The position numbers and the translations under genes were made by a program. 64,000 nucleotides of DNA from Tolumonas auensis DSM 9187. Its GTDB lineage: Bacteria; Pseudomonadota; Gammaproteobacteria; Enterobacterales; Aeromonadaceae. Shown here in pieces: positions 17,463 through 26,305 of this stretch. The stretch lies in NCBI RefSeq assembly GCF_000023065.1, contig NC_012691.1:606501-670500 (forward strand). The letters are read 5' to 3'. How positions within the stretch are numbered: position 1 is the first letter of the stretch; every line of letters begins with the position of its first letter. Below the pieces are notes generated by a model that worked only from the letters and a program-made list of their open reading frames with translations, searched no databases and had not been told where the DNA came from.

Positions 17463-18341
17463 ATCCAGTTGATTAGCCAGAAAATCGAGCAATACCCGGA
17501 CCCGGTGCGGCACATAGCGGTTACTCGGTAAAATGGCGTAAATGCCTAATTCTGCCGGGGTAAATTCATCCAGTATGGTTTCGACCCGTCCGGATTGCAG
17601 GTAATCATTGACGATAAAGTCGGGTTGCAGGGTAAGCCCCAGCCCATTGGCGGCGGCTTCGGTCAGCGCATCCCCGTTATTCGCTTTGATATGAGTTTTG
17701 ATGTAAAACGTTTCGTGACGTCCGTCGACCATAAAAGTCCAGCTGGAACCCCCCGCTGTCAGAGTATATCCCAGACATGCATGGTTAATGAGTTCAGACG
17801 GATGCTGCGGTTTGCCATGTTGTTTCAGGTAATCCGGAGAGGCGACAGCCAGTAGTTTACAGGTACCCAGTTTACGTACGATATCACCGGGTGCCAGTTG
17901 TCCGGCGATGCGGATGGCGATATCCATACCCTCTTCGATCAGGTTCATCTGGTGATCATCAAAATCCATCTCCAGATCAATGTCCGGATACAAACCGGAG
18001 AATTTCAGTAACAAAGGGGAAAGTGTCTTCAGACCAAAACTGAGCGGCAGGCCAATCCGGATGTTGCCGCGTGGCGTCAGACGCTCTTCCATCACACTGG
18101 CTTCGGCTGCTTCCACCAGATCCAGAATTACCCGGCATTTTTCCAGATAAGCACTTCCCGCAGAAGTCAGTGACAGGCGGCGGGTATTCCGCACCATCAG
18201 TTTGACACCGAGATGTTCTTCCAGAGCCGCGATCTGACGGGTCACGACGGAACGAGCCAGGTCCATCTGCTCGGCGACGGCGGTAAAACTACCTAATTCA
18301 GCAATTCGCACAAATAAGTGCATGGCATCAAGTCGGTTCAT
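17448..18341 (-). CDS. LysR family transcriptional regulator
   Basis: 297 aa. The N-terminal winged HTH (RLDAMHLFVRIAELGSFTAVAEQMDLARSVVTRQIAALEEHLG... split around residue 30) is followed by the periplasmic-binding-like effector domain from about residue 90. It belongs to the broad CrgA/DmlR-like group by the opening MNRLDAMHLFVRIAE. It is divergent from the cytochrome b561-yceI-yceI-pirin group with 117 bases between coding regions, so that group is its likely target. Its last codons are encoded within the shared terminator hairpin. The effector is unknown. Confidence 0.92.
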   Translation of the reverse strand: MNRLDAMHLFVRIAELGSFTAVAEQMDLARSVVTRQIAALEEHLGVKLMVRNTRRLSLTSAGSAYLEKCRVILDLVEAAEASVMEERLTPRGNIRIGLPLSFGLKTLSPLLLKFSGLYPDIDLEMDFDDHQMNLIEEGMDIAIRIAGQLAPGDIVRKLGTCKLLAVASPDYLKQHGKPQHPSELINHACLGYTLTAGGSSWTFMVDGRHETFYIKTHIKANNGDALTEAAANGLGLTLQPDFIVNDYLQSGRVETILDEFTPAELGIYAILPSNRYVPHRVRVLLDFLANQLDKKKR

Positions 18342-18458
18342 TGTTGCTATTCCAGCAATAGATAATTCGAAATTACCCTCTATTTGGCATCAATCTGAAA
18401 GGGTATAGTCTTGTTACAAATTAATAACATTCGTTTCAGACGGAACGGGGATGCCACC

Positions 18459-19001
18459 ATGAGTTCACATTACACCAAGACAGCAAAAAGTCTGCACTGG
18501 CTAATGGCAATTTTATTTTTTGGCATGTTGGGTCTCGGTTTTTACATGCAGGGGCTGCCGTTATCACCGGAGAAACTGAAGCTCTATTCCTGGCATAAGT
18601 GGACAGGTGTCACGGTGTTTCTGCTGGCGTTAATCCGTCTGGCGTGGCGGGTAACGCATCAGCCGCCGGCATTGCCGCAAAGTATGCCACGTCTGATGCA
18701 GGTCGCGGCGCATGCCGGTCACCACATGCTTTATATGCTGATGTTTCTGATTCCGCTTTCCGGCTGGCTGATGAGTTCGGCGAAAGGATTTCAGACGGTC
18801 TGGTTCGGCATTCTGCCTATCCCGGATTTGTTAGAGAAAAACAAAGAGTTGGGTGACCTGCTGCTAATTGTGCATGTCAGCCTGAATTATCTGTTTATTG
18901 CCGTACTGGTCGGCCATATCGGCGCGGCACTGAAACACCATTTTATTGATAAAGATGACATCCTGACCCGGATGTTGCCTGGTTCAGCAAAGGACAAATG
19001 A
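18459..19001 (+). CDS. cybB: Cytochrome b561
   Basis: Di-heme b-type membrane cytochrome that exchanges electrons with quinones; related to E. coli CybB/YceJ. 180 aa from ATG 18459 (MSSHYTKTAKSLHWLMAILFF). Four membrane segments are visible (about 11-33, 45-65, 85-110, 140-165). Candidate heme His ligands are in KSLHWL, YSWHKWTGV, HAGHHMLY and IVHVSLNY. The stop codon overlaps the start of the following YceI gene. The pairing of a b561 with YceI proteins is as in E. coli yceJ-yceI. Confidence 0.93.
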   Translation: MSSHYTKTAKSLHWLMAILFFGMLGLGFYMQGLPLSPEKLKLYSWHKWTGVTVFLLALIRLAWRVTHQPPALPQSMPRLMQVAAHAGHHMLYMLMFLIPLSGWLMSSAKGFQTVWFGILPIPDLLEKNKELGDLLLIVHVSLNYLFIAVLVGHIGAALKHHFIDKDDILTRMLPGSAKDK

Positions 19002-19561
19002 TGATGAAGACACTATTTCGTATAAGCGTACTTGCTGCATTGCTGCCACTGGCAACCCAGGCGGCGGAATACACCCAGGTTGATGTTAAACAAAGTGCGA
19101 TCAATTTCAGCTACCAGCAGATGGGTGTTGCGATGGATGGCAAATTCAACGAGTTCACCAGCACGCTGAAGTTTGATCCGGCGAAACCGGCTGAGGGTAA
19201 GGCGGTATTTGATGTGGCGCTGGCCAGCATTGATGCCGGCACCGAAGAAGCCAATGGTGAAGTCGCGGGCAAGGACTGGTTTAACACGGCCGCGTTTCCA
19301 CAGGCACATTTTGAATCGGGTGCTATCAAGGCACTGGGTGATAACAAATTTGAAGTAAGCGGCAAGCTGACCATTAAAGGTAAAACCATTGATGTAGTGG
19401 TGCCGTCCTCTTTTAAAGAAGAGGGTGAAAAGGGCATTTTTGCAGGTAGTTTCACCATCCGTCGCGGTGATTTTGCGATTGGGGAAGGCAGCTGGTCGAC
19501 CTTTGACATTGTTGCCAATGATATTCAGGTCAAATTCACTATTACTGCAAACCAGCAGTGA
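19001..19561 (+). CDS. YceI family periplasmic protein (first copy)
   Basis: YceI proteins are lipocalin-like beta-barrels that bind polyprenyl or amphiphilic ligands. The gene starts with three ATG codons in a row (18998, 19001, 19004); AGGA at 18991-18994 best fits 19001 or 19004. It has a signal peptide (KTLFRISVLAALLPLATQA, cut before AEYTQ), then the YceI fold with NFSYQQMGVAMDGKFNEF, ASIDAGTEEANGEV and KDWFNTAAFPQAHFES. It is translationally coupled to cybB. It is clearly diverged from the second YceI gene that follows, so the two are old paralogues and not a recent tandem duplication. Confidence 0.92.
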   Translation: MMKTLFRISVLAALLPLATQAAEYTQVDVKQSAINFSYQQMGVAMDGKFNEFTSTLKFDPAKPAEGKAVFDVALASIDAGTEEANGEVAGKDWFNTAAFPQAHFESGAIKALGDNKFEVSGKLTIKGKTIDVVVPSSFKEEGEKGIFAGSFTIRRGDFAIGEGSWSTFDIVANDIQVKFTITANQQ

Positions 19562-19592
19562 TTAACCATCTATTCAAATCAGGAGTTACATC

Positions 19593-20171
19593 ATGAATAA
19601 ATTCGTTAAATTATCTGCTGTGCTGGCACTGGCAACTGCAGTTTCTGCACCGGCGTTTGCGGCCCCGGAAACGTATGTCATTGACGGTTCCCATACCTTC
19701 CCGCGTTTCTCTTACAGCCATTTTGGTTTGTCAAAACAGCTGAGCCGTTTTGATAAAACCAGCGGCACCATCGTGCTGGATAAAGAAGCCAAAACCGGTT
19801 CGGTGGATATCGTGATTGATACCACTTCCGTGGATACTGGCTTCCCGGTATTTAACGGACACATTCAGGGTGCGGATTTCCTGGATACCACCGCGTTTCC
19901 GACCGCCACCTTCAAATCGACCAAAGTGGTATTCAAAGGTGATGCACCAACGGAAGTACAGGGTGATCTGACGATTAAAGGTGTGACCAAACCAGTGACA
20001 CTGACCGTGACTTCCTTTGTGGCGATGCCGCATCCGATGCTGCAGAAAGATGCCATTGGTGCGAATGCGACCACTGTCATCAAACGTACTGATTTCAATG
20101 CCGGCAAATACGCACCGAATGTAGGTGATGACGTCACCATTGATATCGCTGTGGAAGCGATCAAGCAGTAA
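19593..20171 (+). CDS. yceI: YceI family periplasmic protein (second copy)
   Basis: 192 aa, the size of E. coli YceI (191 aa) and with the same opening pattern: signal peptide NKFVKLSAVLALATAVSAPAFA, then PETYVIDGSHTFPRFSYSHFG. The core YceI motifs are FPVFNGHIQGADFLDTTAFP and QGDLTIKGVTKPVTLTV. This copy is the closer match to the classical YceI. CAGGAG 8 bases upstream of ATG 19593. It probably binds an isoprenoid lipid in the periplasm; the b561 next door suggests a redox-active quinone-like ligand, which is inference. Confidence 0.94.
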   Translation: MNKFVKLSAVLALATAVSAPAFAAPETYVIDGSHTFPRFSYSHFGLSKQLSRFDKTSGTIVLDKEAKTGSVDIVIDTTSVDTGFPVFNGHIQGADFLDTTAFPTATFKSTKVVFKGDAPTEVQGDLTIKGVTKPVTLTVTSFVAMPHPMLQKDAIGANATTVIKRTDFNAGKYAPNVGDDVTIDIAVEAIKQ

Positions 20172-20273
20172 TACCCGACAGCGCGGTTCGCCGGATGTCA
20201 GCTCAGTGAGCTGAGTGGTACAAAGGCATCCGGTGCCGCTTTCATCTTAATTACTATTATCGGAGTAATTTAT

Positions 20274-20996
20274 ATGTTGGAACTCAGACCGTCAGCACAA
20301 CGTGGAAATGCAAATTTTGGCTGGTTACAGTCTCAGCATAGCTTTTCCTTCGGTAGTTATTACGACCCGGAACAGCTTGGATTTTCAGATCTGTTAGTGA
20401 TCAACGAAGATCAGGTGAAGCCGGGAAAAGGCTTTGACACGCACGGGCACCGCGATATGGAGATCTTTTCCTATGTGCTCGAAGGTGCGCTGGAACATAG
20501 AGATTCTATGGGAACGGGCTCGGTGATCCGCCCGGGTGATGTACAGATGATGAGTGCCGGTTCCGGTATCCGGCACAGCGAATACAATCATTCCCGCGAA
20601 GAATTAGTCCATTTTCTGCAGATCTGGATTGTGCCAAACCGGAAAGGTGTTGAGCCACGTTACCAGCAACAACATTTTTCTGCTGCCGAGAAGCGTGGCA
20701 AGTTACGACTGATCATTTCACCCGATGGTGCGGAAGGTTCTTTATCGGTGTATCAGGATGCCCGGGTTTATGCCGGACTGTTGGATGGCGAAGAATCCCA
20801 GACTTTCATGTTGCCGGAAAATCGGTACGCCTATGTGCATATTGCCCGGGGTAGTATTGACGTAAACGGCGAACGTTTGTCCGCCGGTGATGGTATCCGC
20901 ATCCGCCAGGAACAGCAGATCGCATTACAGAATGGGGAGCAGGCCGAAGTGCTGTTGTTTGATTTACGTCCGAATGAACTGGCTTTAGTTCGCTGA
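20274..20996 (+). CDS. Pirin family protein (YhhW-like)
   Basis: Bicupin pirin; E. coli YhhW has quercetinase activity and uses a metal bound by three His and one Glu. 240 aa (YhhW 231). The N-terminal cupin has GFDTHGHRDMEIFSYVLEG with metal His residues, then SAGSGIRHSEYNHS with further ligands, and VHFLQIWIVPNRKGVEPRYQQ is typical. The C-terminal cupin lacks metal motifs as usual. ATG 20274 has CGGAG 9 bases upstream. It is preceded by a 100-base gap containing a CAGCTCA/TGAGCTG inverted repeat. The natural substrate is unknown. Confidence 0.93.
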   Translation: MLELRPSAQRGNANFGWLQSQHSFSFGSYYDPEQLGFSDLLVINEDQVKPGKGFDTHGHRDMEIFSYVLEGALEHRDSMGTGSVIRPGDVQMMSAGSGIRHSEYNHSREELVHFLQIWIVPNRKGVEPRYQQQHFSAAEKRGKLRLIISPDGAEGSLSVYQDARVYAGLLDGEESQTFMLPENRYAYVHIARGSIDVNGERLSAGDGIRIRQEQQIALQNGEQAEVLLFDLRPNELALVR

Positions 20997-21063
20997 TCCC
21001 TGCCTGAAGATCCATGCCTGAAAAAGATCCTGCGTTGAAGCGCAGGATCATGATGAGCCAATA

Positions 21064-22542
21064 TCAGCGCTGGTGCTGCGGAATCGCGGCCAGTGTTGCG
21101 GTCAGTAATTGCCAGAAACGTTCTGTTGATGAAACCGACACCCGCTCATCCGGCGAATGCGCCCCTTTGATGGTCGGGCCGACAGAGACCATATCCAGAT
21201 CCGGATAAGCCTTTTTGAACAGTCCGCATTCCAGCCCGGCATGGATCACCATGATATTGGCTTGATGACCAAACAGACGCTGATGTTGTTGCCGGACGAT
21301 CTGCATGACGGAGGAGTCAGGATCCGGTGCCCAGCCGGAATAGTCGCCGGAAAAAACCGCTTCAGCATGACTTAGCGCTGCGATAGCCGCAAAGACTGAA
21401 CGCAGATGCAAGCGGCCTTCATCGGTCAGTGAACGGACAAACGAAACCGCGCTCAGCTGTTCCCCGTCGATCTTGATCACACCCAGATTGGTTGACGTTT
21501 CCACCACACCTTTGATGGCATGACTCATCCGGATGACACCATTGGGGATCGCCGTTAATCCTGCCAGTAACTGATGCTGTGTTGCTGCGGTCAGTACCTG
21601 TTCTGCCTGCGGACAGGGTGAGCCGGTGAGTTGTACTGCCGGGTCAATATGCCTGTATTCCTGCTTCAGCCGTTGCGCTTCATCATCACACCACGCCGCA
21701 AATTCCGCCCGCTGACTGAGTGGCAGCGCAACCACCGCACTGGCTTCGCGCGGAATCGCATTGCGCAGCGTTCCGCCATTCAGCGCGCTGATTTTTAACG
21801 GGAAGTGTTGCTGCAGCCGGAAGAGTGTCCGGCACAATACCTGATTGGCATTGCCGCGATCTTCATGGATATCCAGACCGGAATGGCCGCCCTGTAAGCC
21901 GCTGAGCTGCAACTGGTAAGTCTGATAGCCCTCAGGCAGCGCTTCAAAATCAAGCGTGAAATTCAGCCGGGCTTCCAGTCCGCCGGCACAACCCATGTAG
22001 ATATCGCCGTCCTGTTCGGCATCGGTATTGATCAGTATTTTCCCTTCCAGCCAGTTGGGCTGCAGTGCGAAAGCGCCGCCCATTCCGGCCTCTTCATCAA
22101 CCGTAAACAAGACCTCCAGCGGGCCATGTTTTACCGTTGGATCAGTCAATACGGCCAGACAGGCAGCGACACCAATACCGTTATCCGCGCCCAGTGTCGT
22201 GCCGCGGGCTCTTACCCAGTCACCATCAATATAAGGCAGGATCGGATCGCGGGAGAAATCATGGCCGCTGTCGGCATTGGCTTGCGGCACCATATCCAGA
22301 TGTGCCTGCAGGATCACCGGCTGGCACGACTCCATGCCTGCTGACGCTGGTTTGCGGATCAGCAGATTACCTTTCTGATCTTTTTTCAGCCTGAGTTTTT
22401 CCGCGGTAGCCAGATTGGCAATCCAGTTTCGTAATGCTTCTTCCCGTTTGGAAGGATGCGGGATCTGACAGATCTGCGCGAAGAAATTCCAGAGTCGGGA
22501 TGGTGGTAATCCGGTCAGCATGGTCATGTCTGTGTTATCCAT
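21064..22542 (-). CDS. pepD: Cytosol non-specific dipeptidase (aminoacyl-histidine dipeptidase)
   Basis: M20-family di-zinc dipeptidase that hydrolyses a broad range of unblocked dipeptides in the cytosol. 492 aa from ATG 22542; in-frame ATGs at 22527 and 22521 are alternatives (E. coli PepD 485). Zinc and active-site motifs: LQAHLDMVP, TLGADNGIG, TVDEEAGMGGAF, NTDAEQDGDIY and HAGLECGLF. It starts 11 bases after the alr stop on the same strand, so the two are co-transcribed. Placed opposite an epimerase and D-amino acid aminotransferase, it could cleave murein-derived dipeptides; that is inference. Confidence 0.96.
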   Translation of the reverse strand: MDNTDMTMLTGLPPSRLWNFFAQICQIPHPSKREEALRNWIANLATAEKLRLKKDQKGNLLIRKPASAGMESCQPVILQAHLDMVPQANADSGHDFSRDPILPYIDGDWVRARGTTLGADNGIGVAACLAVLTDPTVKHGPLEVLFTVDEEAGMGGAFALQPNWLEGKILINTDAEQDGDIYMGCAGGLEARLNFTLDFEALPEGYQTYQLQLSGLQGGHSGLDIHEDRGNANQVLCRTLFRLQQHFPLKISALNGGTLRNAIPREASAVVALPLSQRAEFAAWCDDEAQRLKQEYRHIDPAVQLTGSPCPQAEQVLTAATQHQLLAGLTAIPNGVIRMSHAIKGVVETSTNLGVIKIDGEQLSAVSFVRSLTDEGRLHLRSVFAAIAALSHAEAVFSGDYSGWAPDPDSSVMQIVRQQHQRLFGHQANIMVIHAGLECGLFKKAYPDLDMVSVGPTIKGAHSPDERVSVSSTERFWQLLTATLAAIPQHQR

Positions 22543-22553
22543 CGTGCCTGAAT

Positions 22554-23630
22554 TCAAATGATCTGCCGTTGTACACGGCTGGTGATTTTGATCACCAGTT
22601 CATACGCAATGGTGCCGATATGGCGGGCCACCTCTTCAGCGGGCAAGCCGTTGCCCCACAATGTTACTTCATCACCGATCTGATCCTGACTTTCCGGTCC
22701 TAGATCAACGGTCATCATGTCCATGGATACCCGGCCGGCCAGTGCGACTTTCCGGCCATTGACTAATACCGGCGTTCCAGCAGGCGCCATGCGTGGGTAA
22801 CCATCACCATAGCCCATGGCGATCACGCCAATGCGGGTGTCCTGATCGGCGATCCAGTGACCGCCATAACCAATGCTTTCACCGGCTTTATGTTCCCGAA
22901 CTGAAATCAGCGTGCTTTTCAGCGTCATCACGGGTTGTAAACCCTCAGCGATTCCGGTGCTGTCAGCGCGTGGTGAGATGCCGTAAAGGGCAATGCCGGG
23001 GCGTACCCAGTCGAAATGGGCATCAGACCAATAGAGCACCCCTGCAGAGTTAGAAAGACTTTTTTCGCCAGGGTAGGGCGCTGTTGCCTGAATGAAGCAG
23101 GCCAGCTGTTCGTGCGTAGTTGATGCACTGAGTTCATCCGCTCTGTAGAAATGGCTGACAAAGCCTACATGCCCGCTGACGTTGGCGGAGTTGGAAAGCT
23201 GGGTAACATAATGCGCTACCTGCTCCGGCATAATCCCAATGCGATGCATGCCGGTATCAATCTTAAGCCAGACTTTTACTGGCGTTGGCAACGATGCGGA
23301 GAGAATATCGGCTAATTGTCCGGCATGATGGATCACGGGTTGGAATTGATAGTGCGCGGCAATCAGCAGATCTTTTGCACAAAAACATCCTTCCAGTAAT
23401 ACGATCGGGCGCTCAATGCCTGCCTGACGCAGCACCACCGCCTCTTCTATACGGGCGACAGCAAAAGCATCCGCTTGTTGCAGCGTTTTAGCGACCAGCA
23501 CTGCATCATGCCCGTAAGCATTTCCTTTTATTACTGCAATGATTTTGCTTTTGGGGCTGCACTTCTTAATTTTCTCAAAGTTGTGTTGTAAGGCTTTGAG
23601 ATTAATTTGAATCCTTGCAGTTAACATCAT
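22554..23630 (-). CDS. alr: Alanine racemase
   Basis: PLP enzyme interconverting L- and D-alanine for peptidoglycan synthesis or D-Ala catabolism. 358 aa, E. coli Alr/DadX size. PLP lysine K35 is in IAVIKGNAYGHD; LLEGCF, WLKIDTGMHRIG, GWVRPGIALYG-type sequence (HFDWVRPGIALYGISP) and the catalytic-Tyr loop ESIGYGGHW are present. The start is ATG 23630 or 23627 behind AAGGTG. It is followed by pepD. Its position by the dgcN-like operon suggests a catabolic (DadX-like) role, but whether another alr exists in this genome cannot be seen. Confidence 0.95.
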   Translation of the reverse strand: MMLTARIQINLKALQHNFEKIKKCSPKSKIIAVIKGNAYGHDAVLVAKTLQQADAFAVARIEEAVVLRQAGIERPIVLLEGCFCAKDLLIAAHYQFQPVIHHAGQLADILSASLPTPVKVWLKIDTGMHRIGIMPEQVAHYVTQLSNSANVSGHVGFVSHFYRADELSASTTHEQLACFIQATAPYPGEKSLSNSAGVLYWSDAHFDWVRPGIALYGISPRADSTGIAEGLQPVMTLKSTLISVREHKAGESIGYGGHWIADQDTRIGVIAMGYGDGYPRMAPAGTPVLVNGRKVALAGRVSMDMMTVDLGPESQDQIGDEVTLWGNGLPAEEVARHIGTIAYELVIKITSRVQRQII

Positions 23631-24281
23631 GTCACCTTAGCTCATGCTCTGACTGATAAAATCAGCAATAGTAGTTGTATATGCTTGCAGTTTTGCTTTT
23701 TATTTGTCAAATAATCCTTATTTTTGTTTATTGTCAGAGTTATATGTTGCTTTGTCTTTAAATAAAAGATAATAAACCGGCCATGGTGTTTTATTTTATA
23801 TTTGACGAATAAAAATATCGGATTACTCATTTTTTCAGATTTTTTGAATAAAATCATATTTTATGACGCGCTGTTTAATTTCTGTTTTGCATCTTTTTGG
23901 CGATCTAAAATAATTAGATTGCACTTATTTGATTCAAAATATAAAGAAAAAACCCAAAGTAATGATATTGCTATAAATCGTTAAAAATCAAATGTTTGGT
24001 TTGTGTTTGATTTTTTGTGCATGATAAAAATCTATTTGTATAAAATTTATTAGCGAAAACTGGCTTTATGTTTCGTTTTTTGATTTATCTGTGGATTTAT
24101 GTTCTGGTGTTTGTGTTTTTCTTTGGTTGTATATCCTTTGTTTTTTCGTTTATTGACAATATTGTTTTGATATATCTATTATCTGTACAACAAAGTTCTT
24201 TCTTGTTTTTAGCCAGCAATATATTTGCCGGTATGGCATCGCTTTGTCAGTTAATAATATTTCTTTATGAGGATGATAAAT
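23631..24281. other. 650-base AT-rich intergenic region between alr and dgcN-like gene
   Basis: Far more AT-rich than the surrounding genes, with T-rich runs on the plus strand. It contains short palindromes: CTGATAAAATCAG (23653-23665) and AAAATCAAA...TTTGATTTT (around 23985-24015). Open frames here encode only Phe/Leu/Ile-rich or Lys-rich products as expected from the base composition; I do not call any. It must hold the divergent promoters for alr-pepD and the dgcN-like operon, and looks suited to H-NS-type silencing. Confidence 0.6.
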
Positions 24282-25274
24282 ATGGAAATTCAAAAACCTT
24301 ACCTGCTGTTCTTAGGCGATGCACATGACATTCTGGCCGCTAAAGTAGCGATTGGTATTAAGCAGTGGCATCCGGAATATTGTGTCGGTCAATACCGCAT
24401 GGAAGAGTGTCATGCAGATTGTGATCTGCCGGATATGGATATTGCCGCAGCGAAAGCGGCCGGTGCGAAAACACTGGTGATTGGTGTCGCAAACCGGGGT
24501 GGCATCATCTCTGACAAATGGATTTCCATTCTGACTGAAGCACTCGAAGCCGGTATGGATCTGGCGTCTGGTCTGCACAATCGTCTGACTGACGTGCCGG
24601 AATTAAAAGCGCTGGCGGACAAACTGGGTCGTAAACTGTTTGACGTGCGTCATCCAACCCAAACCTTCCCTGTAGCAAATGGTAAAAAACGTGAAGGTAA
24701 ACGTCTGCTGCCAGTGGGCACTGACTGCTCCTGCGGCAAAATGTACACTGCACTGGCTATTGAAAAAGAGATGCTGGAACGTGGCATGAAAGCGACATTC
24801 CGCGCGACTGGTCAGACCGGCATTCTGATCAGCGGTGCTGGTGTGAGTATTGATGCGGTGGTTTCTGATTTCGTCGCTGGTGCGGTAGAAGTGCTGGCGC
24901 CAGCGAACGATGCTGATCATTGGGATGTCATTGAAGGCCAGGGCTCCCTGTTCCACCCATCCTTTGCCGGTGTGACTACCGGTATTATTCACGGTGCGCA
25001 AGCTGATGCGCTGGTGCTGTGTCACGAACCAACCCGTACTACCATGCGTGGTGTGGATTACCCAATCGTGGATCTGGGCGAGTGTATGGCGCTGAATCTG
25101 GCGATGGCAAAACTGACCAATCCAAAGGCCCGTTTTGTTGGCATTTCCGTGAACACCGCTAAATTATCTGAAAAAGAAGCGATCGCGCTGATGGCCGATA
25201 TCGAAGAGAAATACGGTCTGCCAACGGTTGATCCATTCCGTCAGGGTATGAGCCGCATCGTCGATCAACTGTAA
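24282..25274 (+). CDS. dgcN: DUF1611 family protein, D-glutamate N-acetyltransferase-like (DgcN)
   Basis: 330 aa from ATG 24282 (MEIQKPYLLFLGDAHD), with GAGG 9 bases upstream. The family has an N-terminal Rossmann-like domain (CDLPDMDIAAAKAAGAKTLVIGVANRGG) and a C-terminal P-loop-like domain (LPVGTDCSCGKMYTALAIEKEM), with VIEGQGSLFHPSFAGV and LCHEPTRTTMRG. Family members described in marine bacteria (DgcN) acetylate D-glutamate, and a partner epimerase-type enzyme (DgcA) then inverts the product to N-acetyl-L-glutamate. That same partner follows here within 20 bases, then a D-amino acid aminotransferase. The family match is firm; the substrate is by analogy. Confidence 0.85.
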   Translation: MEIQKPYLLFLGDAHDILAAKVAIGIKQWHPEYCVGQYRMEECHADCDLPDMDIAAAKAAGAKTLVIGVANRGGIISDKWISILTEALEAGMDLASGLHNRLTDVPELKALADKLGRKLFDVRHPTQTFPVANGKKREGKRLLPVGTDCSCGKMYTALAIEKEMLERGMKATFRATGQTGILISGAGVSIDAVVSDFVAGAVEVLAPANDADHWDVIEGQGSLFHPSFAGVTTGIIHGAQADALVLCHEPTRTTMRGVDYPIVDLGECMALNLAMAKLTNPKARFVGISVNTAKLSEKEAIALMADIEEKYGLPTVDPFRQGMSRIVDQL

Positions 25275-25294
25275 TCCAGCAGGGTGGAATGAGT

Positions 25295-26272
25295 ATGGAA
25301 ATCCGGGTATTTAGCGAAAGCTGGCCGATCCGAGGCTCATTCACCATCTCGCGCGGCAGCAAGACTGCCGCCGAAGTGGTGGTGGTGGAACTCACGCAGC
25401 AGGGCGTCACCGGGCGCGGGGAATGTGTACCGTATGCCCGTTACGGCGAATCAGTGCAGGGCGTGATTGCCCAGATCGAAACGCTGATCCCAGCTATTCG
25501 CGATGGTTTAGATCGCGAGGGATTGCAATCGGCGCTGGTGGCCGGTGCGGCTCGTAATGCCATTGATTGCGCATTCTGGGATCTGGAAAGCAAACAACAC
25601 CGGCAACGCATCTGGCAACGCCTGAATAAAACAGAACCCCAGGCGTTACTGACGGCTTACACATTGTCGCTGGATACGCCGGAAAACATGCAGAAGGCTG
25701 CCGAAGAAAACGCATTCCGCCCACTGCTGAAACTGAAGCTGGCTGGTGCCGGTGATCTGGCGCGGGTTGCTGCGGTGCGTAAAGGTTCACCTTCCGCCCG
25801 GATCATCGTCGATGCCAATGAAGGCTGGAACGAGCAGCTTTATCGTGAGCTGATCCCTGAATTGCAAAAGCTGGGAGTGGAAATGATTGAACAGCCACTG
25901 CCAGCAGGTGAGGACGCCATTCTGGCTTCTTTACCTCGCCCGATCCCGATTTGTGCCGACGAATCTTGTCATGACAGCTCGACATTAAATGAGCTGATTG
26001 GCCGTTATGACATGATCAATATCAAACTGGATAAAACCGGCGGTCTGACGGAAGCGCTGATTTTACGTGAACAAGCGGAAGCTGCGGGTCTGAAGATCAT
26101 GGTCGGTTGCATGCTGGCCTCGTCACTGGCAATGGCACCGGCATTTGTGGTGGCGCAAGGCGCGCAGGTCGTTGATCTGGATGGCCCGTTATTGCTGCAA
26201 AAAGATCGTAAACCCGGTTTTGATTATTCCGGCAACCTGATGCATGCACCCGATGCGGCATTGTGGGGCTAG
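25295..26272 (+). CDS. Enolase-superfamily epimerase: DgcA-like N-acetyl-D-Glu racemase or L-Ala-D/L-Glu epimerase
   Basis: 325 aa from ATG 25295, chosen because AGGGTGG lies 7 bases upstream; ATG 25289 is too close to it. Muconate-lactonizing-type fold: the N-terminal capping domain is followed by a barrel with catalytic Lys in LKLKLAG, metal ligands in IIVDANEGW, MIEQPLP and ICADESCHD, and the second catalytic Lys in INIKLDKTGG. Near the end is VVDLDGPLLL, the DxD motif that in dipeptide epimerases contacts the substrate amino group. The dgcN-like neighbour argues for the N-acetyl-D-glutamate reaction, the DxD motif for a murein dipeptide (L-Ala-D-Glu); both remain open. Confidence 0.82.
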   Translation: MEIRVFSESWPIRGSFTISRGSKTAAEVVVVELTQQGVTGRGECVPYARYGESVQGVIAQIETLIPAIRDGLDREGLQSALVAGAARNAIDCAFWDLESKQHRQRIWQRLNKTEPQALLTAYTLSLDTPENMQKAAEENAFRPLLKLKLAGAGDLARVAAVRKGSPSARIIVDANEGWNEQLYRELIPELQKLGVEMIEQPLPAGEDAILASLPRPIPICADESCHDSSTLNELIGRYDMINIKLDKTGGLTEALILREQAEAAGLKIMVGCMLASSLAMAPAFVVAQGAQVVDLDGPLLLQKDRKPGFDYSGNLMHAPDAALWG

Positions 26273-26305
26273 GCGCCGGATCCAGAAAAATTTAAGGAGT
26301 GAATC

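Noticed and set aside
24068-24328. Hydrophobic 86-codon frame upstream of the dgcN-like gene
   Set aside because: Phe/Leu/Ile richness follows from T-rich DNA, there is no ribosome binding site, and it overlaps the well-supported start of the dgcN-like gene in another frame.
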